From NCBI RefSeq assembly GCF_018687715.1, contig NC_056757.1:9166001-9230000 (forward strand): 64,000 nucleotides of DNA, read 5' to 3'. Origin of the DNA: Carya illinoinensis. Lineage: Eukaryota; Streptophyta; Magnoliopsida; Fagales; Juglandaceae. The notes under the pieces were generated by a model, which worked only from the letters and a program-made list of their open reading frames with translations, did no database searches and was not told the DNA's origin. Numbering within the stretch: the first letter of the stretch is position 1; each line of letters opens with the position of its first letter. The translations under genes were made by a program, and so were the position numbers. This document shows positions 24,209 to 35,164 of the stretch, one piece after another.

Positions 24209-24475
24209 CTTCCTACCACAACATAACCTTTGACCCCCTTTAAGAAACGAATAAAACCAAAACCAAAATCGAAACCCCATAACAAGAAAATAAAACATAC
24301 TGGCATGCAATAACATAACTAAATAAATAAATACAAGCAAACTAGCTCGAATAAATTCAAATCAAATAAAACAAATCAAATAGCAAACTTACTTAAAATA
24401 AATTTCAAATCACAACTTTAAAAAACTTTCTAGTACTACACCTACGGGACATGTGGTTTTACCCAGAGCCAAACC

Positions 24476-24487
24476 GCTCTGATACCA
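24476..24487 (-). promoter_or_regulatory. Primer binding site of the inverted Tekay arm
   Basis: GCTCTGATACCA is the reverse complement of TGGTATCAGAGC and sits next to the inverted LTR end at 24490. It shows that this LTR is the 5' LTR of the inverted element. Confidence 0.9.
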
Positions 24488-24489
24488 CC

Positions 24490-26566
24490 TGTGACGCCCC
24501 CAAATCCCACGTACAGACACAGAGAAATCGAGACGTCGGGGTGATGACAACACGGGTCACCACCCTATTGCCAAGTGCCAAGTGTGTGTACATGCAACAA
24601 GTAACACGCAGCGGATAAACAAAGTCATATAACTAAGTACCAGAATCTTTCTATGTTTAATACAAACTCGTTCAAAACATGCATAATAAAATATTATAAG
24701 CCACAAATATTGTTTCAAACCAAACTACAAGGCATAAAACTTCAAATTAATACTCCGGCGGAGCCGCCGCCTCGGGCTCAGCCTCCTCCTCCTCCTCTAC
24801 CTCTGCATCAAAATCTACGGTACCAAAAATGGTGCCGCAGGTAAGTAAAGATTCAAACTCCATAAGATAAAAACATATTAAACTCAATAATATGCATGAA
24901 AGAATGCCAAATGCACATGTCCCATAAACCACATTTTTCCACGCACGCCAAAAACCCATTTTGGCCCAAAACATATCTTTTAAAACCAGTCCTTGCCATT
25001 ATCTCAGATAATGGCCCAAGACAAGAAACCACCATTTTCCCAGAAAATGGATCACAAAGCCTCAAACATAACCTCGTCATTTTCCCAGAAAATGGCTCGT
25101 ATCCGAAATCCAAAACAAAAGATCTCCCCTAGGGATCATCCGCACACTCTGGCTCCTGTGCCACACCGCAGGTAACGACTACGCATGTGATACCTAAACG
25201 AGCGATGCCTAGTTCTCGCGCCCACGCGTACCTGGACCAGGCCATCCTCTAGTTCCCACTCTATGGACACGGAGTTGACACGATAGCGTTACCATATCGT
25301 GCGATCCGGTCGTCGCCCAGCGACAACCCAGGGGATGTCACTCAGTATTATCCACTCCCGAGTGACCAGAGGAGCTCCACCGAGATAATACCCCATCTCG
25401 GCTTGGGGTCGTGATACACACGCACCCGAAAATCCATTTACACAAATAAAATTGGATTTTCTCAATTTAAATAAAATGCACATGAATGCATCATGCAATG
25501 CACACCTCAAGGCACAAAACATCCAACCAATCATAATATCAACAAAACCAAGCAACTCCGTCCTCAATCCATCCGACCCCCGAACTCCTCGGACTCAGTC
25601 CAGAATCAACCAACCAGTCCAAATAATTTATTGTAAGAGCAAAAATATATTTAAATCTAAAATAGAGTTTGGAAAATACTTACAATGCTATAAGGTATTT
25701 TTCGAAGGATCACGACGTTGCAAATGGTGGAGAAAAAGCAACGTAACAGTGTATTTTACACTGTGGCCGTGGGTAGTAAATTACCCACTTTCGAACGGGG
25801 ACAAACCAAGACTTGAAATTGATAGGGAATGGCCTAGAGATGTTTATGAAGCTAATGGAAGTGAGTTTTGGCCGTGGGTGGCGGTGGAAATGGCGGTGGA
25901 AGTGCAAAAAGGGGCAGATCGGAGTTAAGCTCGTGGGAGCTGCTCCGGCAACGGATCGGGGCCGGAAATGGGTGGGTTAGGATGGCAAGAGGTAGGGGAT
26001 GAAGTGGTGAAAAGATGGTGGCCGGAGGTGGAGCGACGGCGCCAGAAATGGCCCAAAGCCGTGCGGCTTAGAGGCTGTAGGGGGCTAACGGCGGCACGAG
26101 AGGGGCTGGTTTTTGGCGGGGTGGTACGCCGGCCGAAGGGGAGTTGACTAGTAGGGGCGGTGCCGGCCACGTCACCGGTGAGCGGCACGTCTGGGCTGCA
26201 CAACCGGACGGCGACGGGAGAGAGAGAGAGAGAGGTCGAGAGAGAGGTCGAGCGTGCGGGAAGAAAGGAAAAAAGAAGAAGAAGAAAAGAAAGAAAGAAG
26301 AAAAGAAAGAAAAAAAAAAGAAAAAAGGAAAAAGGGAAAAAGAAAAAGAGAAAAGAAAAGATGGAGAAAAGAGGTGAGGTCCAGTCCTCACCTCCGGAGT
26401 CCAAAAACAGATCCGACGAAAACAATTTTAAAACCATAAAACGACTAAAATAAATTAAACACCACATCAATTAAAATAAAACCAATTAAAATACAATAAT
26501 TTAAAATAAAAGAACTAATATATTAATTAAATGAAAAAACTCATTCAGTGAAAATACACGTAAAAA
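24490..26566 (-). repeat. 5' LTR of the inverted Tekay arm
   Basis: Reverse complement of the Tekay LTR from GGCGTCACA (24490) to within about ten bases of the TG terminus. Near 26566 it passes into the truncated LTR of the nested element through a short shared TGGG. It contains the inverted triple hairpin (about 25002-25095) and an A/G tract (26250-26375) that gives false Lys/Glu-rich frames. Confidence 0.85.
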
Positions 26567-27579
26567 TGGGCCCCACAGCCAGAATTTTATCAGCATTTTA
26601 TTATTTTAATAAAATCATCTAGTATTTATATATTTCATTATTTCCTTGTTTTAGTACAACTAGGAATTAATTCCTTAGGCTAGTGTTACTAGGAATTAAT
26701 TCATTTCTAGGATTTATTTCCTTGTTCAAGCACCATTAGGACTCCCCTTGTAAGCCTATATAAAGGCCACCCCAATCCCATTTTTCATTATCTTTTGACA
26801 TTCCCTTTGTGGTTGGCTTATTTGTTCTTGAGATCTCCTTCGGTGCTTGGCACTTGGGCTATTTGGATGCAACCCGTGTGAATCCCAAATAGAGATTCAA
26901 CACCTTGACGTTTGTGGACGGGTGTTGCTTCATCTATCAATCTATGAGCAAGTTTGTTTCTCTTTTCCATTATTGAGTTTCAATCTTGTTATTTACATTA
27001 CTCTTTTTGCACTTAACATTATATCACACGCCCCATATCATCCCAACACACTAGATCTACTTTGCCAAGTAGATCTAGCCTTGTTGGATTATTCCCTTCA
27101 TATTTCCTTCACTTCCATATCATTCCATCACCATATTATCATCCATATACCTTTCATAATCCTAGATCTAAACCCCTTTCATCATAAAGCCCTAGATCTA
27201 CACTAGATCTAGTGCCTCCATATTCCCTACCATAAACCCTAGCCTCCATAAGGATTTCCTATATTTTAGGAAACCTTAAACCCTAGCCTCACTTCCATAA
27301 TTACCATAATACCACCCAAGGCGCGCATACCATAGCCTAATCACACCATTCGGCCATCATCATACCATACCATACCATCATCATCCCATACACCATACCA
27401 TCCCACCAAGATCCAATTCACAAACCACAAACACCCATCATCCATATTCACCAAATCTCATCACTCAAGTCTAGACTCAAGTAAGAAGGCAAGCAAGAAA
27501 GATAGGCTCATCGGTCATAGTTGGGTGAAGCGGATCTAGAGAACCATAGTGTTTAGGGACTAGACCGAGGTCCCTAACA
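26567..27579 (+). repeat. 5' LTR of nested element, truncated at its 5' end
   Basis: Matches 29941-30949 and ends CCCTAACA. It lacks the portion equivalent to 29758-29940. A strong TATA-like box, TATATAAAG, is at 26757-26765. It also contains several AGATCTA motifs and ACCATACC repeats. The translated frame at 26847-27206 is not supported as a gene: it lies wholly in the LTR and is repeated in the 3' LTR. Confidence 0.88.
26757..26765 (+). promoter_or_regulatory. TATA box of nested element 5' LTR
   Basis: TATATAAAG in an otherwise ordered LTR, repeated at 30133-30141 in the 3' LTR. Transcription would be expected to start about 30 bp downstream. Confidence 0.65.
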
Positions 27580-27584
27580 TTAAT

Positions 27585-27602
27585 TGGTGCTTTCATTGAG
27601 AG
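27585..27602 (+). promoter_or_regulatory. Probable primer binding site of nested element
   Basis: TGGTGCTTTCATTGAGAG lies 5 bp after the LTR end, the expected place for a tRNA primer site. I cannot assign the tRNA with confidence. Confidence 0.6.
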
Positions 27603-27700
27603 GCTTGCCTATTTCATTAAGGCTTGGCTCTTTTCATTGATAGTCTTGCCCATTTCATTGTGAGCATTGCTTTGCTCGGAGATCAAGAGAAGTCCTTACC

Positions 27701-29757
27701 ATGCAAGAGAGTACAACGGGGCCCGAGAGGCCAAGTGGTTCCCATAGGGACCGAATTGAAGCGCTAGAAGGACAAAGTACACGGATCCATAGCGTCCTTG
27801 ATGAGGTCATGACTGTTTTGGCCGAATTAAGGATGGCCATGAATGTGAGCAACCAGAACAATGAAGAGAATAGAAGGGTCATTGAAGGTTTGACGAGAGA
27901 AAGGCATGAAGACATAGAAAGAATTGAAAGGAGACTTGCCGAAGGGCATGGCCAATGGCCACCACCTCAGCCCAATAAACCAAGGCACAATGCCTTTGTT
28001 GATGGGGTTGAGACAAGTGTTACCGAGTCCATGCAAGAGCCACAAAGAGGTGAGTTTCGAAGAGGTGGTCATGTTGAGAATGACCATGTGGCGGTTAAGA
28101 GGTGGATCATGAATCCACTACATCGCACTAGATCCCCTAGTGTGAGAGAAGAATCACAAGATGTGAGATTTCAAGAACCACAAAGAGAAGAAGAGCATGA
28201 GGCCGCATATGCTCATGAGAGGGAGAGACCTTATGACCGTGGAGATCACCAAGAGAGAAGACGTCATCACCATGATAGAGATGGAGGACATTATGGGCGA
28301 CGATATGATAATGAGTACCATGATGATAGAAGAGGAAACCGACCTTATGACCGGGGACCCAAGAGACCAAAGGTGGACTTTCCTAAGTTCAATAGTGGGG
28401 ATCCTTATGAATGGCTTGACAAAGTCGATCACTACTTTCACACTTATGAAGTACCAAGGAGAGAAAGAGTGTCAACGGCATGTTTTTACTTGGAAGGAAA
28501 AGCAAGCAAGTGGTGGAGGTGGATCCGGGACCAATATGAGAAGGAGAGGAGAAGATTGGGTTGGACGGCTTTTGAAAAAGAGTTCCTCATGCAATTTGGG
28601 CCATCTCCTACCATTAACCACCATGGCCAACTTGCCAAGTTGAGGCAAGAAGGTAAAGTGCATAGTTACATTGAAGAGTTTAGACAACTACAAACTCTTG
28701 TGAGAGGGTGGTCCGAGGAGGCCCTTGTGGGCACATTTGTGGATGGGTTGAAGCCTTGGATAGCCAAGGAAGTTAAGTTGAAGCAACCCTCTAAGATTCA
28801 AGAAGCTATGAGGATGGCGGAGATCCTAGAAGAGAGCACTAATATGGAGAAACGTCAATCTAAGGAAATGGGGAGTAAGGTTACTACACCCTTGCAAACC
28901 AATGTTCCTTGGAAAGGCAAGGAGGAAACGGGGAATGCTTCTAAATCTAAGCCACTTGAAGTGAAGAAGCTTTCAAGAGAAGAAGTCCAAGATAGAATAA
29001 AGAAGGGCCTTTGTTTTAAGTGTGGAGAAAAATGGGGCATAGGGTACAAATGTAGATCGGGGCAAGTATACATGTTGGTTGATGAGAGAAGTGAGGAAGA
29101 GGATGATGGTTATTTTGTGAAATCCTCTAGCCAAGAGAACAACCAAGAGGAGACCAAAGTGAACAAAAATTATGAGGAGGCCGAGTTGTCCCTTAATACC
29201 TTGATAGGGACCCAAAAACATACCTCCATGAGGGTAATGGCATGGATAGGAACAATTGAAGTCCCTTTGTTAATAGATAGTGGCTCAACACACAACTTCA
29301 TCAACGCCACCCTTGTTGCCAAGGTTGGGTTGAATCCAATTGCTATAGAGCCATTTGAGGTAAAGATGGCTAGTGGGGACAAGATGAAATGTGAAGGGCT
29401 AGTGAAAGAAGTAAAAATGAATGTGCAAGGAGTGAGAGTAGTGGCGGATTTACACATACTTCCTTTGGTGGAGCTTAATGTTATATTGGGCAATCCATGG
29501 CTCAAGGGCCTTGGAAGGGTAGTGCTTGACTACAACAAAAGGACCATGGAATTCAAGCTAGGGTCCAAGAAGAATGTATGGGTAACTTTAGCATCCAATG
29601 AGGCCAAGTCAGGTGAGGCATCAATGTTAGAAAAATTGGGCAAAGGAGGGGCACATTGTTTTGCCATGGAGATGGCTAAGGAAGAGAATGAGGAGAGGGC
29701 ATGGGCATTTTCAAATTTTATCCTTAAGGGCAAGGATGTGCTTGAAGGGAGGGGGAA
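27701..29757 (+). CDS. Gag-protease polyprotein of nested non-autonomous element
   Basis: One uninterrupted frame from ATG 27701. About residues 20-90 are a charged, coiled-coil-like helix. Residues 130-220 are an Arg/His/Asp-rich low-complexity region. The retrotransposon gag domain spans about residues 225-400 (FPKFNSGDPYEWLDKVDHYF, EGKASKWWRW, EFLMQFGP). A zinc knuckle CFKCGEKWGIGYKC has Tyr in place of the usual His. An aspartic protease with LLIDSGSTHNFI lies near residue 525. There is no RT. The frame has no stop of its own: it passes the polypurine tract and ends at 29905 inside the 3' LTR, so about 49 C-terminal residues are LTR-encoded. This fits deletion of the rest of pol. The open frame suggests it could still be translated. 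Confidence 0.85.
29744..29757 (+). promoter_or_regulatory. Polypurine tract of nested element
   Basis: Purine run GAAGGGAGGGGGAA directly before the LTR terminus TGTTAGACC at 29758. Confidence 0.75.
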
Positions 29758-30949
29758 TGTTAGACCCTCTAGAAAAGTTGCCCCGAGACAAGCCTCGACA
29801 CACTCATTGACATGCCTAGTCAGCCCCCAGGGTGAGCCATCAGCATGCCATGGCAAGTCCACGGACCAGCCAGCGCCCATGGCCCATGCCATGGGCCATT
29901 TTTAGCACCGGCCAGCACCAGTCAGGCTGAGGGTCCCACATGGGCCCCACGACCAGAATTTTATCAGCATTTTATTATTTTAATAAAATCATCTAGTATT
30001 TATATATTTCATTATTTCCTTGTTTTAGTACAACTAGGAATTAATTCCTTAGGCTAGTGTTACTAGGAATTAATTCATTTCTAGGATTTATTTCCTTGTT
30101 CAAGCACCATTAGGACTCTCCCCTTGTAAGCCTATATAAAGGCCACCCCAATCCCATTTTTCATTATCTTTTGACAAATTCCCTTTGTGGTTGGCTTATT
30201 TGTTCTTGAGATCTCCTTCGGTGCTTGGCACTTGGGCTATTTGGGTGCAACCCCTGTGAATCCCAAATAGAGATTCAACACCTTGACGTTTGTGGACGGG
30301 TGTTGCTTCATCTATCAATCTATGAGCAAGTTTGTTTCTCTTTTCCATTATTGAGTTTCAATCTTGTTATTTACTTGTTATTTACATTACTCTTTTTGCA
30401 CTTAACATTATATCACACGCCCCATATCATCCAAACACACTAGATCTACTTTGCCAAGTAAATCTAGCCTTGTTGGATTATTCCCTTCATATTTCCTTCA
30501 CTTCCATATCATTCCATCACCATATTATCATCCATATACCTTTCATAATCCTAGATCTAAACCCCTTTCATCATAAAGCCCTAGATCTACACTAGATCTA
30601 GTGCCTCCATATTCCCTACCATAAACCCTAGCCTCCATAAGGATTTCCTATATTTTAGGAAACCTTAAACCCTAGCCTCACTTCCATAATTACCATAATA
30701 CCACCCAAGGGGCGCCTACCATAGCCTAATCACACCATTCGGCCATCATCATACCATACCGTACCATCATCATACCATACCATACCATCATCATCCCATA
30801 CACCATACCATCCCACCAAGATCCAATTCACAAACCACAAACACCCATCATCCATATTCACCAAATCTCATCACCCATCATCGGTCATAGTTGGGTGAAG
30901 TGGATCTAGAGAACCATAGTGTTTAGGGACTAGACCGAGGTCCCTAACA
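29758..30949 (+). repeat. 3' LTR of nested element (1192 bp)
   Basis: TGTTAG...CTAACA ends. The first 183 bp (29758-29940) have no match at the left LTR because that part is lost there. The remainder is nearly the same as 26567-27579. The first 148 bp are read through by the gag-protease frame. Confidence 0.88.
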
Positions 30950-32722
30950 CTCTCCTCACTAACGCCGTCCAGCTTCTACCGCCCAGCACTGCCATTCACC
31001 GGCGACGTGGCCGACACCACCCACCCAGAAACTTCCCCCTCCAGCCAGCGCACCTCCCCACCAAATCTCACCTCCATTCGAGTCGTCGTTTGCCGCCGAG
31101 AGCCCATCTAAGCCGCACGGTTTTTGTGCATTTCCGCCGCAGTCGCCCCACCTCCGGCCACCATCTTTTCACCACTTCATCACCTACCTCTTTCCAGCCT
31201 AAACCACCCATTTTTGGCCCCGATCTGTTGCCGGAGCAGCTCCCACGAGCTCAACTCCGATTTGCCCTTTTTTCGCTTCCACCGCCATTTCCACCGCCAC
31301 CCACGGCCAAAACTCACTTCCATTAGCTTCATAAACATCTCTAGGCTATTCCCTATCAATTCCAAGTCTTGGTTTGTCCCCGTTCAAAAGTGGGTATTTT
31401 ACAACCCATGGCCACAGTGTATTTTAAACTGTTACGTTGCTTTTTTCCCGCCGTTTGCAACGTCGTGATCCTTCGAAAAATACCTTATAGCGCTGTAAGT
31501 ATTTTCTAAACTCTACTTTAGATTTGAATATATTATTGCTTTTACAATAAATTCATTGACTGGTTGGTTAATTCCGGACTGAGTCCAAGGAGTCGGGGGT
31601 CGGATGGATTGAGGACGGAGTTGTTTGGTTTGGTTGATTTTGTGATTGGTTGGATGATTTGTATCTTGAGGTGTGCATTGCATGATGCATTCATCTGCTT
31701 TTATTAATTTGAGAAAAACTGGCTTTTTTGTGTAAATGGATTTCCGGGTGCGTGTGTATCACGACCCCAAGCCGGGATGGGATATTATCTCTGTGGAGCT
31801 CCTCTGGTCACTCGGGAGTGGATAATACTGAGTGACATCCTCTGGGTTGTTGCTGGGCGACCACCGGATCGCACGATACGGTAACGCTGTCGTGTCGACT
31901 CCGTGGTCCCTAGGGTGGCAGGGACTAGAGGATGGCCTGGTCCAGGTACTCGCTGGGCGCGAGAACTGGGCATCGCTCGTTTAGGTGTCACACACGTAGT
32001 CATTACCTGCGGTGTGGCATAGGAGCCAGAGTGTGCGGATGATCCCAGAGGAGATCATGGTGCATGCAATAATTGGAACGGGTTTTGGATTTTGGATACG
32101 GGCCATTTTCTGGAAAAATGGCAAGGTTATGTTTGAGGCTTTGTGATCCATTTTCAGGGAAAATGGTGGTTTCTTGATTTGGGCCATTATCTGGGATAAA
32201 GGCAAGGACTGGTTTTTAAAGGATATGATTTGGGCCAAAATGGGATTTTGGCGTGCGTGGAAAAATGTGGATTTATGGGATATGTGCATTTGCATTCTTT
32301 CATGCATATTGTTTGAGTTTTAATATGTTTTTATCTTGTGGCGTTTGAATCTTTACTTACCTGCGGCACCATTTTGGTACCGTAGATTTTGATGCAGAGG
32401 TCGAGGAGGAGGAGGAGGCTGAGCCTGAGGAGGCGGCTCCGCCTGAGTATTGATTTGGAGTTTCTTGCCTTGTAGTTTGGTGTTGAAACAATATTTGTGG
32501 CTTGTAATATTTTATTATGTATGTTTTGAATGGGTTTGTATTAAACAAAGAAAAAATTCTAGTACTTAGTTATAAGACTTTTGTTATCTGCTGCATGTTT
32601 TTATATGCACACTTGTTGCATGTACACACACTTGGCACTTGGCGATAGGGTGGTGACCCGTGTTGTCATCACCCGACGTCTCGATTTCCACGTGTACATA
32701 CGTGGAATTTGGGGTCGTCACA
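30950..32722 (+). repeat. 3' LTR remnant of Tekay copy B (last 1773 bp)
   Basis: Corresponds to 14489-16219 of the 5' LTR. It starts at CTCTCCTCACTAA where the nested element inserted and ends GTCGTCACA at 32722, followed by GTGTG and the tandem array. It includes the third forward copy of the triple hairpin (about 32101-32200). Confidence 0.88.
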
Positions 32723-32727
32723 GTGTG
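32723..32727. other. Right target-site duplication GTGTG of Tekay copy B
   Basis: Matches 14141-14145. Array sequence resumes at once with the TG-rich tract, completing the unit interrupted at 14140. Confidence 0.7.
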
Positions 32728-35159
32728 TGGGTGTGGGAGCATGTGCAGGGGTGCGTTCATGTGCGCGTGAGTGGGTGGGTGATTGTGCATGCTTATTCGC
32801 GTGTGTGCATGGGTTGTGTTCTTGCGTATAGTATTCGATTGAAATTGTATGTAGGAGGAAATCAGTTTGGACATCTACAAATTCTACAAGCATGCAAAAT
32901 TATTGTGCCTTACTTTTTTACCAGCCTTTTCTCATTTTCTCTTTCTATTTTGCTTTATTTGTGATATTTATTCGGTTGAAACTTAATCTTGTTGGAACTC
33001 CAATTGTGTGCTTTTTTTAATACAAGTAATACTCTACAAGGCAATTGTTTTTTTTTTCTCCATTACAGAGAATAATGACAAGGAATACATTTTTTGGCTT
33101 TTGTTCCATCAATAAGGCGCATGAATTTTACTAGAGTAGTCACGTCCAACATTCTGATGGTTTCTTCAATAAGGTATAATTTATTTATCAATGTTATTTT
33201 TTAAATTATGTATTTTTTAGTATAATGTAATCTGCTTCAATAATTTTTCATTTACAAGGAAATATTTATATATATGTTATTAATCTGAAAATTCTAATTT
33301 TTTCTACATTTTTCTCAACTTCTCACATTCTCCGTTGCCATGGTCATCATCTTCTTCTTCTACTCCTTCCGCTACTTCTACTCTTTCCGCTCCTCCTTGT
33401 CCTCCTCATCGGACTCCGACTCCTCAATCTCGAACTCCAACGCCTTCTTTTACACCTTCTCTGCATCTTTTTCTCATCCTTCCTCTTCTTCTCCACCGAC
33501 TCCTTTCCTACTCAAACTCCCTACTCTATTATCTTCACATTCTCATCCTCCTCTTCATGTCACTTTGGTTTTTGGTGGGTGTGGCTTTGGCAGCATGTGC
33601 AGGGGTGTGTGTTAATGTGCGTGTGAGTGGCAGGTGAGTGTGCATGCTTATTCGCGTGTGCATGTGGGTTGTGTGCTATTGTGTGGTATTCAATTGAAAT
33701 TGTATGCAGTAGGAACTCAGCTTGGACATTGACACAAGTTCTATAAGCATGCAAAGTTATTGTGCCTTACCTTTTACTAGCCTTTTCTCATTTTCTCTTT
33801 CTATTTTGCTTTATTTGTGATATTTATTCGATTGAAACTTTATCTTGTTGGAACTCCAATTAGGTGCTTTTTTTAATACAAGTAATACCCTACAAGGCAA
33901 TTGTTTTTTTTTTTTTTTCTCCATTACATAGAATAATGACAAGGGACATATTTTTTGGTCTTTGTTCCATCAATAAGGTGCATGAACTTTACTAGAGTAG
34001 TCATGTCCAAAATTTTGATGGCTTCTTCAATAAGCTATAATTTATTTATCTATGTTTTTTTTGAAATTATGTTCTTTTTTGGTATAATGTAGTCTACTTC
34101 AATAATTTCTCATTTACTTGGAAATATTTATATTTATGTTATTAATCTAAAAATTTTAATTTTTCCTTCATTTTTCTCAACTTCTCACATTCTCCACCAA
34201 CAACATCATTATCATCTTCTTTTACTCCTTCCACTACTTTTATACTCTTTTTGTTCCTCCTCCTTCTCCTCTTCCTCCTCCTCCTCCTCCTCCTCCTCCG
34301 ATTCCTACTCAACCCCTAACTCCTACGCCTTCTCTTCATCTTCATCTCATCCTTCCTCTACTTCTCCTCCCCAACTCCTTTCCTACTTCAACTCCCTACT
34401 CTCATTTCTTCGCATTCCCATCCTCCTCCTCATTTCACTTTGGTTTTGGGTGGGTTTAGCTGTGGGACCATGTTCAGAGGTGTGTGTTCATGTGCGTGTA
34501 AGTGGGTGGGTGAGTGCCCATGCTTATTCGCGTGTGCGCATGGGTTGTGTGCTTGTGTGTGGTATTCAATTGAAATTGTATGCAGTAGGAATTCTGCTTG
34601 GACATAGATACAAGTTCTACAAGCATGCAAAGTTATTGTGCCTTACTTTCTACCAGCCTTTTATCATTTTCACCTTCTATTTATTTATATTTGTGATATT
34701 TATTCGATTGAAATTTTATCTGGGAGGAACTCCAATTAGGTGCTTTTTTTAATACAAGTAATACACTAGGAACATATTTTTTGGCCTTTGTTCCATCATA
34801 TAAAAAGGTATAATTTATTTATCATTGTTTATCAATGTTATTTTTGAAATCGAATTCCTTTTTTGATATAGCGTTAGTGGTTTTTCATTCACTAGGAAAT
34901 TTTTTTTTTAAAGGAAATATTTATATTTATGTTATTAATATAAAAATTCTAATTTTTTCTTCATCTTAACTTCTCACATTCTCCGCCGCCGCGTCATCAT
35001 CATCTTCTTCTATCCTTCCTCTACTTCTTCTCTTTTCACTCCTCGTCATCCTCATCATCGTCCTCGTCCTCGTCCTCGTCCTCCTCCAACTCCTACTCAA
35101 CCTCTAACTCTTACGTCTTCTCTTCATCTTCTTGTCATCCTTCCTCTACTTCTCCTCCA
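32728..35159 (+). repeat. Tandem array block 2
   Basis: Continues the array with anchors at about 33564 and 34439 (875 bp apart), plus the TG part of the interrupted unit at 32728. It ends in a CTC/TCC tract at the Athila insertion. One unit has lost most of the second exon-like block (near 34770-34810). Confidence 0.85.
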
Positions 35160-35164
35160 ACTCC
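35160..35164. other. Left target-site duplication of Athila copy (ACTCC)
   Basis: ACTCC before the LTR; ACTCG at 46877-46881 after the other LTR, one mismatch. Flanks join to restore the array's pyrimidine tract. Confidence 0.7.

Larger units (their letters stand above)
26567..30949 (+). mobile_element. Non-autonomous gag-protease LTR retrotransposon nested in the Tekay 3' LTR
   Basis: Structure: truncated 5' LTR (26567-27579), primer-site-like sequence, one open gag-protease frame, polypurine tract, complete 3' LTR (29758-30949). No RT, RNase H or integrase is present, so it would depend on a partner. LTR ends are TGTTAG and CTAACA. The two LTRs differ at only scattered positions by eye, suggesting a relatively recent insertion. 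The right flank at 30950 continues the Tekay LTR (CTCTCCTCACTAA), showing nesting. The left end was removed together with the first 183 bp of the 5' LTR. Confidence 0.85.
14146..32722 (+). mobile_element. Tekay copy B: composite element with an inverted Tekay and a nested gag-protease element
   Basis: The outer frame is a forward Tekay: 5' LTR 14146-16219, primer site, gag, pol to mid-integrase (20375), and a 3' LTR remnant 30950-32722. GTGTG flanks it on both sides. Between the integrase break and the 3' LTR lie an inverted Tekay arm (20376-26566) and a nested element (26567-30949). The nested element's right end sits at offset about 344 of the Tekay LTR. The missing pieces (rest of integrase, polypurine tract, first 344 bp of 3' LTR, first 183 bp of the nested 5' LTR) lie exactly where the inverted arm sits. 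I infer that the arm replaced them. Confidence 0.75.

Noticed and set aside
14146..26566. Inverted repeat as a Foldback or other DNA transposon
   Set aside because: Both arms are Tekay LTR plus gag-pol coding sequence with primer sites; terminal structure is that of LTR elements.
26847..27206. 119-codon frame starting MALGLFGCN as a small gene (also at 30225)
   Set aside because: It lies entirely in the nested element's LTR and is present in both LTR copies.
27701..29905. 734-codon frame as a host gene
   Set aside because: It has gag, zinc knuckle and retropepsin domains and sits between two LTRs with a polypurine tract.
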